Of a stretch of 64,000 nucleotides of DNA, positions 18,656 through 26,662 are shown in pieces; positions within the stretch are counted from its first letter, which is position 1; the number at the start of each line of letters is the position of its first letter. The position numbers were made by a program, and so were the translations under genes. The DNA is from UBA7330 sp043554545. GTDB taxonomy: Bacteria > Bacteroidota > Bacteroidia > Cytophagales > Cyclobacteriaceae. Where the stretch lies: assembly GCA_043554545.1 (NCBI GenBank), contig CP121337.1, positions 744,001 through 808,000 of the forward strand, given 5' to 3'. Below the pieces are notes generated by a model. It worked only from the letters and a program-made list of their open reading frames with translations, made no database searches and was not told the origin of the DNA.

Positions 18656-18795
18656 AGTCAAGATATTTCCTTCTGGTGATTTTGATGGCAGCTATGGCTA
18701 TCGGCGGGTGCCGAAAAGGACCGACTGCCTCTTATGACAGCAATAAGCGGTTAAAAAGAGGAAAGCCAATCCCTTGCCCAATAAAAGATTGTTGA
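18652..18795 (+). CDS. 47-residue lipoprotein between fabD and cmk
   Basis: A very small gene. The ATG overlaps the fabD stop (ATGA) and the TGA overlaps the cmk start (TGATG). The product begins MKSRYFLLVILMAAMAIGGC, a complete lipoprotein signal peptide with an AIGGC lipobox, leaving a 28-residue mature peptide rich in Lys and Arg with two more cysteines (CRKGPTASYD near the start, PCPIKDC at the end). The exact overlaps on both sides and the well-formed signal argue that it is real. The function is unknown; a similarly tiny Cys/Pro-containing lipoprotein would escape most gene callers. Confidence 0.75.
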   Translation: MKSRYFLLVILMAAMAIGGCRKGPTASYDSNKRLKRGKPIPCPIKDC

Positions 18796-19475
18796 TGAAA
18801 AAAATCATTGTTGCCATTGATGGTCATTCGGCTTGCGGTAAAAGCAGCACCGCCAAGGTAGTAGCCAAAAAGCTGGGTTATCGATACATCGATAGTGGTG
18901 CAATGTATCGCGCTACTACTTATCACTTTATACAGGAAAGGATAGACTTGACTGACCCGAAAAAGGTTCTTGATGCACTGGATCAGATTGATATTCAATT
19001 CGAAATAACTGAGAATGGGTCATCACAAATTCTTTTAAATGGTACATTTGCGGAGTCATTTATCCGTACGATGGAAGTAAATCAAAAGGTGAGTGAAGTA
19101 AGTGCCATATCTTCTGTCCGAAAGGCCATGGTAGACTTACAAAGATTGGCGGGGAGCGACAAAGAGGTTGTAATGGATGGAAGGGATATTGGATCTGTGG
19201 TTTTTCCAAAAGCCGAACTTAAAATATTTATGACTGCCTCATTAGAGGTCAGGGCTTTGAGGAGGCAGAAAGAATTAGCAGATAAAGGAACCCATGAGGA
19301 ACTTTCAGAGATCGCTATGAATTTACAAAGTAGAGATGAGGCGGACTCCACACGAAAGGACTCACCGCTTAGAAAAGCTGAGGATGCTGTGGAAATAGAT
19401 ACGACCCATTTGACGATTGATGATCAGGTTCAAAAAATTGTAGATCTTGCAAAACAAATCATATATGAAAGTTGA
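18795..19475 (+). CDS. cmk: Cytidylate kinase
   Basis: (d)CMP kinase, 226 residues, transfers phosphate from ATP to CMP and dCMP. The P-loop GHSACGKSS is at residues 10-18, followed by YIDSGAMYRATT (nucleoside-monophosphate site), MDGRDIGSVVFP and SRDEADSTRKDSPL, all diagnostic. I start it at the ATG at 18795, giving MKKIIVAIDGH. An ATG seven codons upstream would overlap the lipoprotein gene by 22 bases and adds residues absent from the family. The end overlaps ispH. Confidence 0.95.
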   Translation: MKKIIVAIDGHSACGKSSTAKVVAKKLGYRYIDSGAMYRATTYHFIQERIDLTDPKKVLDALDQIDIQFEITENGSSQILLNGTFAESFIRTMEVNQKVSEVSAISSVRKAMVDLQRLAGSDKEVVMDGRDIGSVVFPKAELKIFMTASLEVRALRRQKELADKGTHEELSEIAMNLQSRDEADSTRKDSPLRKAEDAVEIDTTHLTIDDQVQKIVDLAKQIIYES

Positions 19476-20373
19476 TATAGACCCACATTCAGGATATTGT
19501 TTTGGCGTTGAGTTTGCCATACAGATGGCCGAGGATGAAATGGTTGATGGAAATCACCTCTACTGTCTCGGTGATATTGTCCACAACAACATGGAAGTTG
19601 AGCGACTTTATGAAAAAGGGCTGAGAACGATAGACCGGGAGGAATTAGCGGACTTAAAAGATTGTAAGGTTTTAATCAGAGCTCATGGCGAGCCTCCTGA
19701 AACTTATCATATTGCCCTGCAAAATAACATTGAGCTTATTGATGCTTCATGCCCTGTTGTTTTAAAACTTCAGAACAGAATTAAACATGCCTATGATAAA
19801 GCAGAAAAGTTTAATGGTCAGATTGTAATTTATGGTAAAGAAGGACATGCTGAAGTTATTGGGTTAACAGGTCAAACAAACAACAATGCCATTATCATCA
19901 TGACAGATGATGACCTGGAAAAAATTGATTTTAGCCGGCCAGTCATTCTATTTAGTCAAACGACCAAGAGCACCAAAGGCTTTTACTCGATAAAAGAACA
20001 GATTGAACAACGAATTCTGGAAGAGAAAGGGACACTTACTCTGGAGGACTTTAATGCAAATGATAGTATTTGCAGGCAGGTCTCCAACAGAGAGCCTAAG
20101 ATGAAAAACTTTTCGACTAAATATGACGTCGTATTGTTTGTCGCCGGTAAGAAGAGTTCCAATGGCAGGGCGTTGTATAACGTGTGCCTTGAGCATAATC
20201 CAAGGAGCTATTTCATTGAAAATGAAAATGATATTGATTTCGAGTGGTTTTCGGCAGCAGATAGTATAGGGATATGTGGAGCAACCTCTACGCCTCATTG
20301 GTTGATGCAGAAAGTTGCAGATTACATCGAAAAGAAAGATTTAACTAAAGATTTGGTCAAACAATTTGGCTAA
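19465..20373 (+). CDS. ispH: 4-hydroxy-3-methylbut-2-enyl diphosphate reductase
   Basis: IspH (LytB), 302 residues, is the last enzyme of the non-mevalonate (MEP) isoprenoid pathway and yields IPP and DMAPP. Three cysteines bind the [4Fe-4S] cluster: Cys12 in HSGYCFGVEFA, one in DASCPVV, and one in NDSICRQVSNRE. The EGHAEVIG block and the Ser/Asn residues near SICGATSTPHW fit the active site. The start at 19465 (MKVDIDPHSGYC) overlaps the end of cmk by 11 bases. An ATG six codons earlier is possible but less like the family. It is the last gene of the fabD-cmk-ispH cluster. Confidence 0.95.
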   Translation: MKVDIDPHSGYCFGVEFAIQMAEDEMVDGNHLYCLGDIVHNNMEVERLYEKGLRTIDREELADLKDCKVLIRAHGEPPETYHIALQNNIELIDASCPVVLKLQNRIKHAYDKAEKFNGQIVIYGKEGHAEVIGLTGQTNNNAIIIMTDDDLEKIDFSRPVILFSQTTKSTKGFYSIKEQIEQRILEEKGTLTLEDFNANDSICRQVSNREPKMKNFSTKYDVVLFVAGKKSSNGRALYNVCLEHNPRSYFIENENDIDFEWFSAADSIGICGATSTPHWLMQKVADYIEKKDLTKDLVKQFG

Positions 20374-20495
20374 TCAATTGGTATTAATTCCTTAATCGTT
20401 TTGTTCAAATGCAATATTTATCCTATGGATTGAAATTCTTTTAATTTTTCAAAATCTGTAGGCTTTTTTAAGGTTTTATTTGAATGTTTTTTTTG

Positions 20496-20503
20496 TATTT
20501 TTG
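20496..20503 (+). promoter_or_regulatory. Predicted -7 box of the nqr operon promoter
   Basis: TATTTTTG matches TAnnTTTG exactly and is followed by CAACG, the usual context in Bacteroidota. It is 31 bases before the nqrA start codon. A TTTG 13 bases upstream is too close to be a good -33 element, so only the -7 box is clear. Confidence 0.6.
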
Positions 20504-20534
20504 CAACGTTTTATGATGACCGCAACGCTCACAC

Positions 20535-21899
20535 ATGTCCAAGACAATTAAGTTAAAAAGGGGATTCGACATAAATCTGGCTGGAAAGCCACAAGATAAA
20601 ATTGTTGATTTAAAGCATCCCAAAACCTATGCGTTAAAGCCCACAGATTTTATCGGCATTAGCAGACCCAAGTTACTAATCAAAGAAGGGGATAAAGTCA
20701 AAGCTGGATCACCTATGCTTTACGATAAGTTCACTCCGGATATTAAATATTGTGCTCCGGTAAGTGGTGAAGTAACCGAAATCAAAAGAGGGGATAAGAG
20801 AAAATTACTGGAAATCATCGTTACAGCGGATAAGGAAATCTCATTCGTTAAGCATAAGAAATACTCTTCGTCTGATATCTCTAAGCTTACCAAGGAAGAT
20901 TCTTATAAACTGATGAGTGAAAGCGGTGTTTGGCCAAATATCATTCAAAGACCATTTGGACTGGTTGCAGATCCTGAATCTGAGCCTAAAGCCATATTCA
21001 TCTCAGCTTTTGACACACATCCATTGGCGCCTAATCTGGCCTTTACCATTCAGGAGGATGCTACAAATTTCCAGGTAGGTCTAGAAGTTCTAAAGAAATT
21101 TACCTCAGGTAAGATTCATTTAAACATCAGCGGAGACGACGAAGTAGCCCAGATATTCTCCCAAGCTAAAGGAGTTGAGCTGAATAAATTTATGGGACCC
21201 CATCCATCCGGAAATGTTGGAACTCAAATTCACCACATTGACCCCATCAACAAGGGAGACGTTATTTGGACAGTAGCTCCTTATGGGGTTGCCCAAATCG
21301 GTAAACTTCTTACTGAAGGTATTTATGATGCTTCTAAGATTGTTGCATTGACGGGTTCTGAAGTGAAGGACCCGGCATATGTTAAGACCTATACCGGAGC
21401 TCAGGTGGGTGATTTGCTTGATGCTAAAATCAATAAAGGAAGTAACAGAATTGTTTCTGGAAATGTCTTAACTGGTGAAGCAGTAGAAAATGATGGATAT
21501 TTAGGATTTTATCACAACCAGTTAACAGTTATTCCAGAAGGAGACTATGAAGAGATGTTGGGATGGATTCTACCTTCGACAAATAAACTGAGTTTTCATA
21601 AAGCCTTTGGACTTTTAGGGTTTCTAAATCCTAAGAAAGAATATGTGGTAGATACAAATGCCCATGGTGAGGAGCGAGCTTTTGTGATGTCTGGAGCATT
21701 TGAAAAAGTAATGCCAATGGACATTTATCCAACATTCCTCTTCAAAGCTATTATGGCTGAGGATTTCAATGACATGGAAGGATTGGGGATATTTGAAGTG
21801 ATTGAAGAAGATGTTGCTTTGTGTGAATTTATTGATGTATCAAAACATCCATTGCAAGAAATATTGAGGTCTGGTTTAAACTTACTTAAAGAGAGTTAA
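20535..21899 (+). CDS. nqrA: Na+-translocating NADH:quinone reductase subunit A
   Basis: NqrA (454 residues) is the soluble cytoplasmic, quinone-interacting subunit of the sodium-pumping NADH:quinone oxidoreductase. It starts MSKTIKLKRGFDINLAGKP and contains GDKVKAGSPMLYDK, FISAFDTHPLAPN, HPSGNVGTQIHHIDP and the C-terminal DVALCEFIDVSKHPLQ, all typical of the family. The ATG follows the promoter by 31 bases, and the stop abuts nqrB directly (TAA then ATG). It opens a five-gene nqrABCDE operon. Confidence 0.96.
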   Translation: MSKTIKLKRGFDINLAGKPQDKIVDLKHPKTYALKPTDFIGISRPKLLIKEGDKVKAGSPMLYDKFTPDIKYCAPVSGEVTEIKRGDKRKLLEIIVTADKEISFVKHKKYSSSDISKLTKEDSYKLMSESGVWPNIIQRPFGLVADPESEPKAIFISAFDTHPLAPNLAFTIQEDATNFQVGLEVLKKFTSGKIHLNISGDDEVAQIFSQAKGVELNKFMGPHPSGNVGTQIHHIDPINKGDVIWTVAPYGVAQIGKLLTEGIYDASKIVALTGSEVKDPAYVKTYTGAQVGDLLDAKINKGSNRIVSGNVLTGEAVENDGYLGFYHNQLTVIPEGDYEEMLGWILPSTNKLSFHKAFGLLGFLNPKKEYVVDTNAHGEERAFVMSGAFEKVMPMDIYPTFLFKAIMAEDFNDMEGLGIFEVIEEDVALCEFIDVSKHPLQEILRSGLNLLKES

Positions 21900-23090
21900 A
21901 TGAAATTCATCCAAAAGATATTTGATGATATCAAGCCAAGGTTTGAGAAAGGGGGTAAAAATGAGAAGCTTTATCCACTTTATGAAGGAGTCCGAACTTT
22001 AGTCTTTGCTCCATCTATTACTACCAATAAAAATGGTGTTCAGGTAAGAGATGCTATAGATACTAAGCGAATGATGATGACTGTTATCATAGCCATGATC
22101 CCTTGTTTGCTTTTTGGTATGTGGAATGTGGGTCATCAGCACTTTATTGCTACAGGAGTTGATGCAGCTTTTATTGATAAAATATTAATTGGAGCACTTA
22201 AAGTAGTGCCCATCATTATTGTTTCTTACACAGTGGGACTAGCCATTGAATTTGCCATATGTGTAATCAGACAACATCCTGTTAATGAAGGTTATCTCGT
22301 TACGGGTATGCTTATCCCATTAATTATGCCTGCTTCCATTCCGCTTTGGCAGGTGGCAGTAGCAACTGCTTTTGCAGTGATCATCGGTAAAGAGGCTTTT
22401 GGTGGAACGGGCATGAATATTTTGAATGTGGCATTGACTGCTAGAGCATTTCTTTATTTTGCATATCCTTCACAGATTTCAGGTGACGTATGGACCTATT
22501 TTGGAGATCAGGCGCCTGTTGATGGTTTTAGCGGTGCAACAGTACTTGCTTATGGAGCCTCAGCAGCATCAAATGGTACAAATATGATGGCTGATATGGC
22601 GGGACATTGGTACGACGGTATGTTTACCTTTTGGAACATGTTTATTGGAATTATACCTGGGAGTATCGGGGAGACCTCAACACTCATGTGTCTGATAGGG
22701 GCAGTAATCTTGGTTATGACTGGTATAGGAAGCTGGAAAATCATATTTAGTGTTTTCGCTGGCGGATATGCTATGGGACTGCTATTCAACATCATTGGTG
22801 GTAATTCATTCCTTGAGATGCCTGCTCATTATCATTTAGTTGCAGGAGGGTTGGCATTTGGAGCAGTATTTATGGCTTCGGATCCAGTGACTGCAACTCA
22901 GACAGAATTAGGCAAATGGATTTATGGATTTATGATTGGTGTTTTAACCGTTTTAATTCGTGTTGTAAACCCTGCTTATCCGGAAGGAATAATGTTGGCA
23001 ATATTGTTTATGAACGTTTTTGCCCCATTAATTGATTATTACGTAGTAGAAGCTAACAAAAAAAGAAGATTAAGCCGTGCAACGATCTAA
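21900..23090 (+). CDS. nqrB: Na+-translocating NADH:quinone reductase subunit B
   Basis: NqrB (396 residues) is a membrane subunit with about ten helices that carries riboflavin and a covalent FMN and is part of the sodium path. The flavinylation motif is DGFSGATVLA, with the attachment Thr at residue 214. NPAYPEGIMLAILFMN and GMNILNVALTARAFLYF are family blocks. ApbE, needed for FMN attachment, is not in the window. It overlaps nqrC by 14 bases. Confidence 0.96.
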   Translation: MKFIQKIFDDIKPRFEKGGKNEKLYPLYEGVRTLVFAPSITTNKNGVQVRDAIDTKRMMMTVIIAMIPCLLFGMWNVGHQHFIATGVDAAFIDKILIGALKVVPIIIVSYTVGLAIEFAICVIRQHPVNEGYLVTGMLIPLIMPASIPLWQVAVATAFAVIIGKEAFGGTGMNILNVALTARAFLYFAYPSQISGDVWTYFGDQAPVDGFSGATVLAYGASAASNGTNMMADMAGHWYDGMFTFWNMFIGIIPGSIGETSTLMCLIGAVILVMTGIGSWKIIFSVFAGGYAMGLLFNIIGGNSFLEMPAHYHLVAGGLAFGAVFMASDPVTATQTELGKWIYGFMIGVLTVLIRVVNPAYPEGIMLAILFMNVFAPLIDYYVVEANKKRRLSRATI

Positions 23091-23832
23091 TACTTACATC
23101 ATCATTTTCTCTATTGTGCTGACCTTCATATTAGGAGGTATGCTTTCAATTGCTTCTGTAGGTTTAAAGCCATTACAGGATAAACAGGTTGAACTCGACA
23201 CCAAGAAAAAGATTCTGGGTGCAGTAATGGATATTTCAACCATTAAGGACCCCAATGAAATTTTATCTCTGTACAATGAGCGGGTAGAATCTTTGGTAGT
23301 TGACGCTGAGGGAAATATTATTGAGACAAATGCAAAAGGGGAACCCATTGCGGCAGAGAAGATAAGTATCCAAAAGAATTACCGGATCAAACCTGAAGAA
23401 AGACAGTACCCGGTTTATAAGTTTAAGGGCGATGGTGGAAAAATTGACGCCTATGTATTTCCGATGTGGGGAAATGGTCTCTGGGATTGGATTTCGGCAT
23501 ATATGGCTGTGGATAGCGACCTGAATACTGTTCGAGGGATTGCATTTGACCACAAAGCAGAAACACCTGGATTGGGCGCAAGAATTACTTCAACTGTTAT
23601 ACAGGAAAGATATGTTGGTAAAGAAATTTATAATGAATCGGGGGAGCTCGTCTCAGTAACAATGTTGAAAGGAGAGAATAATTCAGGTTTGACTGAGCAT
23701 CAGGTCGACGGGATGTCGGGAGCTACGTTAACTGGCAAAGGCGTGAATACGATGATAGATCAATACCTTAATTCCTATCAGCCTTATATCAAAAAAATGA
23801 AAGCTGACAATAAAGTAGCGCTCAACCAATAA
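23077..23832 (+). CDS. nqrC: Na+-translocating NADH:quinone reductase subunit C
   Basis: NqrC (251 residues) has one N-terminal membrane helix and a periplasmic domain with covalent FMN. The motif DGMSGATLTGKG places the flavin Thr at residue 217. KAETPGLGARI is the other family block. The start is a GTG (encoding MQRSNTYIII) inside the end of nqrB; no ATG is available nearby. Confidence 0.95.
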   Translation: MQRSNTYIIIFSIVLTFILGGMLSIASVGLKPLQDKQVELDTKKKILGAVMDISTIKDPNEILSLYNERVESLVVDAEGNIIETNAKGEPIAAEKISIQKNYRIKPEERQYPVYKFKGDGGKIDAYVFPMWGNGLWDWISAYMAVDSDLNTVRGIAFDHKAETPGLGARITSTVIQERYVGKEIYNESGELVSVTMLKGENNSGLTEHQVDGMSGATLTGKGVNTMIDQYLNSYQPYIKKMKADNKVALNQ

Positions 23833-23842
23833 TAAAAATTTT

Positions 23843-24523
23843 ATGAGCACAGAAACAGTAGAAAAACCAGAAATACAGGAAGACATATCACAGGCAGCAG
23901 AGGGCCTACTCTCCAAAAGGAGAAAAAAGATCATCAGCGATCCTTTGAATGAGGATAATCCAATTACCATTCAGGTACTTGGGATATGCTCGGCACTAGC
24001 TATTACCATTAAGATGGAACCTACCATGGTAATGTCCATCGCGGTGATCTTTGTGATCGTATTTTCAAATTTAATTATTTCACTGATCAGGAACCTTGTT
24101 CCGGGGAGGGTAAGAATTATTGTTCAGCTAGCGGTGATTGCTACCCTGGTAACGCTGGTAAGTGAGATTCTCAAAGCTTATTACTTTGACATGTATAAGG
24201 TCTTGGGAGCTTTTGTTGGGCTGATTATTACCAACTGCATTGTAATGGGTAGATTGGAAGCCTTTGCAATGGCCAATAAGCCATACGACTCACTTTTAGA
24301 TGGCTTGGGAAGTGGTTTTGGCTATGCCTGGATCATCTTGGTGGTTGCTTTCTTTAGGGAACTATTTGGTTCGGGTTCAATTTTTGATTTTAAAGTCTTT
24401 GAGGCAGTTGGCTTGGCGAATTTTCAAACAAATGGTCTGATGGTAGATTCAATCGGTGCATTTATGATTCTTGGAATTTTGATCTGGGTACAGCGTACTA
24501 AAACAGGTTACGTAGAACACTAA
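23843..24523 (+). CDS. nqrD: Na+-translocating NADH:quinone reductase subunit D
   Basis: NqrD (226 residues) has six membrane helices and, with NqrE, holds the intramembrane iron centre. Family blocks are LGICSALAIT, RIIVQLAVIATLVT and GLIITNCIVMGRLEAFAM, the last with the cysteine ligand. The first 35 residues are polar and somewhat longer than in Vibrio. It lies 10 bases after nqrC and 11 before nqrE. Confidence 0.95.
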   Translation: MSTETVEKPEIQEDISQAAEGLLSKRRKKIISDPLNEDNPITIQVLGICSALAITIKMEPTMVMSIAVIFVIVFSNLIISLIRNLVPGRVRIIVQLAVIATLVTLVSEILKAYYFDMYKVLGAFVGLIITNCIVMGRLEAFAMANKPYDSLLDGLGSGFGYAWIILVVAFFRELFGSGSIFDFKVFEAVGLANFQTNGLMVDSIGAFMILGILIWVQRTKTGYVEH

Positions 24524-24534
24524 GCTTTAAGAAA

Positions 24535-25146
24535 ATGGAAACTTTTAATATTATACTTCGAGCCATATTTATTGATAATATGATTTTTGCTCTTTTTCTG
24601 GGCATGTGCTCTTTTCTTGCTGTTTCTAAAAAAGTATCGACAGCTATTGGTCTCGGTGCAGCAGTAATTTTCGTACTAACGATAACTGTGCCGATTAACT
24701 GGTTGCTACAGGAATTCGTTTTGAAAGAAGGAGCCTTAAGTTGGATGGGAGCATCTTTTGCAGACGTGGATCTGACTTTTCTTCAGTTTATCATGTTTAT
24801 TGCTGTAATCGCATCCATGGTTCAGTTGGTAGAGATGGTTATAGAGAAATTCAGTCCGGCGCTTTACGGTACATTGGGTATCTTCCTGCCCCTGATTGCT
24901 GTAAACTGTTCTATACTTGGAGGATCATTGTTTATGGTTCAGAGAGACTATTCGATAATTGATGCGACTGCATACGGATTTGGATCTGGTGTAGGTTGGT
25001 TTTTAGCGATTGTTGCATTAGCAGCTGTTAGAGAAAAGCTAAAATATTCCAATGTACCTGATGGTCTAAAAGGTCTAGGGATCACAATGTTGATTACCGG
25101 GTTAATGGGAATAGCCTTTAAAATATTCATCGGGATTTCTTTATAA
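24535..25146 (+). CDS. nqrE: Na+-translocating NADH:quinone reductase subunit E
   Basis: NqrE (203 residues) is the six-helix partner of NqrD, with inverted topology. Blocks: IDNMIFALFLGMCSFLAVSK, with a ligand Cys, and LPLIAVNCSILGGSLFMVQR, with the second Cys. It is the last gene before a strong terminator, so nqrF, the NADH-oxidising ferredoxin/FAD subunit, is not in this operon. Confidence 0.95.
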   Translation: METFNIILRAIFIDNMIFALFLGMCSFLAVSKKVSTAIGLGAAVIFVLTITVPINWLLQEFVLKEGALSWMGASFADVDLTFLQFIMFIAVIASMVQLVEMVIEKFSPALYGTLGIFLPLIAVNCSILGGSLFMVQRDYSIIDATAYGFGSGVGWFLAIVALAAVREKLKYSNVPDGLKGLGITMLITGLMGIAFKIFIGISL

Positions 25147-25172
25147 ATTAAAGATTTATCGATTTAAGTATT

Positions 25173-25201
25173 AAACCCTGGTGAATAGCCAGGGTTTTTT
25201 T
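25173..25201 (+). terminator. Rho-independent terminator of the nqr operon
   Basis: Stem AAACCCTGG (25173-25181) pairs perfectly with CCAGGGTTT (25189-25197) around a 7-base loop, and a run of seven T follows. It stands 27 bases after the nqrE stop. Confidence 0.9.
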
Positions 25202-25212
25202 GTAACCTTTGT

Positions 25213-25788
25213 ATTCATTTTAAGCAAACGAAACTGAGACTATTCCTTACTTATTTTCTACGCGGACTCTTACTTGTTGTCCCTACGGCACTGACCATCT
25301 TCATTTTAGTACAGGTAATCTCCTTTATTGATAATTTGATTCCTATCCAAATTCCTGGAGTGGGTCTTGTTACTGTGTTAGTGACGGTGACAATTGTTGG
25401 TTTTTTGGCAAACACCATTGTTGCACGTCCAATCATTAGATTTTTAGAAGGTCTTCTCCAAAAAATCCCGTTGGTTGGGTTTATCTATTCTGCGATAAAT
25501 GACCTGGTAACTGCTTTTGTAGGAGACAAGCAAAAATTTGATCAACCTGTACTGGTTCCTTTTGAAGAAAACGGACTTTTATACAAACCCGGTTTTATCA
25601 CGCAATCTGAACTAGATAAAATTGGTTTGCCAGGCATGGTCACTGTTTACCTGCCGCATTCCTATAATTTCTCTGGAAATGTATTTATTGTAAATAGTGA
25701 AAAGTTGATTCACCTAAAAGGCAAGAGCACCGACATTATGAAATATATCGTTTCTGGTGGAGTTTCAGGTAAGATTAAATTGAAGTAA
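25213..25788 (+). CDS. DUF502 family membrane protein, start codon uncertain
   Basis: A DUF502 protein of about 185-191 residues. LRLFLTYFLRGLLLVVPTAL at the N terminus and TVLVTVTIVGFLANTIVARP form two membrane helices. GFITQSELDKIGLPGMVTVY and LPHSYNFSGNVFIV are the conserved soluble part. The conserved N-terminal helix is encoded well upstream of the first usable TTG (25336). Between the in-frame stop at 25186 and that TTG there is no ATG, GTG or TTG. The candidates are ATT at 25213 and CTG at 25234, both rare starts. A mutated start or sequencing error is the other explanation. The coordinates given use the ATT. The family is secure, the start is not. Confidence 0.8.
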   Translation: MHFKQTKLRLFLTYFLRGLLLVVPTALTIFILVQVISFIDNLIPIQIPGVGLVTVLVTVTIVGFLANTIVARPIIRFLEGLLQKIPLVGFIYSAINDLVTAFVGDKQKFDQPVLVPFEENGLLYKPGFITQSELDKIGLPGMVTVYLPHSYNFSGNVFIVNSEKLIHLKGKSTDIMKYIVSGGVSGKIKLK

Positions 25789-25953
25789 TTTTAATGGGAG
25801 CCTAACATCTGATTGGATGTTTCGATGGAAATGCTAAAATAAATCCAGTATTTCTTGACTTTGGAAAAATTACCTATATAAATTTGTATCAGTTTAAAAT
25901 AAAGTGGAACAGCATTATATCATATCACAAACGCTTTCAAGGCCAATGTTCCC

Positions 25954-25968
25954 CAGGCGTTAAGCCTG
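25954..25968 (+). promoter_or_regulatory. Inverted repeat just upstream of the arginine operon -7 box
   Basis: CAGGC-gttaa-GCCTG is a perfect 5-bp inverted repeat lying 8 bases before the -7 box, i.e. between the expected -33 and -7 elements. That is a natural place for a repressor operator. No regulator gene is nearby, so its use is inference. Confidence 0.3.
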
Positions 25969-25975
25969 TATATTA

Positions 25976-25983
25976 TACCTTTG
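25976..25983 (+). promoter_or_regulatory. Predicted -7 box of the arginine operon promoter
   Basis: TACCTTTG matches TAnnTTTG exactly, 65 bases before the first gene of the arginine operon. The 259-base gap before the operon holds no gene that I can support. Confidence 0.6.
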
Positions 25984-26047
25984 TCTACCTACGTGGTGGA
26001 TTCTTTCCAGTCATTTCATATTTTAGTTTTAATTAACCCATATAACA

Positions 26048-26662
26048 ATGGATAAATTTGTTGTATCTGTAGGAAATACAACGCATGAAAAGTATGCTGA
26101 GGAAATCTGCGAGATGATTGCCGACAGTGCACAAAAGCGTGGAACAGGGATTGCAAAGCGATCCACAGAGTACATAGCTAAAAAGCTTCGGGAAGGTAAG
26201 TCTGTGATTGCCTTATCTAATAAAGGTGTTTTGGCAGGGTTTTGCTATGTTGAGACGTGGGGCCATGGAAAATACACGGCTAATTCGGGATTGATTGTAA
26301 ACCCTGAATTCAGGAATAAAGGCCTCGCACAGGCCATAAAGGAACGAGCGTTTAAGTTATCCAGAGAGCTTTTCCCCAAAGCGAAATTATTTGGACTTAC
26401 TACCAGTCTGGCAGTAATGAAGATAAACTCTGACCTGGGTTACCGTCCGGTTCCTTTTTCTGAGTTGACTGATGACCCAGAATTCTGGAAGGGATGTACA
26501 TCCTGTGTGAATTTCAGCATTCTGGAGAGTAAGGAATTTCATAATTGCCTGTGTACAGGGATGATCTATGATCCTGAGGAGCGGAAAAGAAAATGGAAGA
26601 ACCGAAGAGAAAAAGTTCAGGAAAAATTAATGATCTGGAAAAAAACAGTTTATAACAAATGA
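26048..26662 (+). CDS. GNAT N-acyltransferase heading the arginine operon
   Basis: A 204-residue GNAT-fold acyltransferase. The acyl-CoA-binding loop is NPEFRNKGLAQAIKERAF (residues about 85-102). A C-terminal region has four cysteines (KGCTSCVN, NCLCTG), an unusual feature that may bind metal. Because it is the first gene of an arginine operon and overlaps argG in ATGA, it is a good candidate for the N-acylglutamate synthase of the pathway (inference from context). Classical argA and argJ are not seen in this window. Whether the donor is acetyl- or succinyl-CoA cannot be read from the sequence. Confidence 0.85.
   Translation: MDKFVVSVGNTTHEKYAEEICEMIADSAQKRGTGIAKRSTEYIAKKLREGKSVIALSNKGVLAGFCYVETWGHGKYTANSGLIVNPEFRNKGLAQAIKERAFKLSRELFPKAKLFGLTTSLAVMKINSDLGYRPVPFSELTDDPEFWKGCTSCVNFSILESKEFHNCLCTGMIYDPEERKRKWKNRREKVQEKLMIWKKTVYNK

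Noticed and set aside
25147..25172. A hidden nqrF start after nqrE.
   Set aside because: Only 26 bases separate the nqrE stop from the terminator stem, and the next gene is DUF502.
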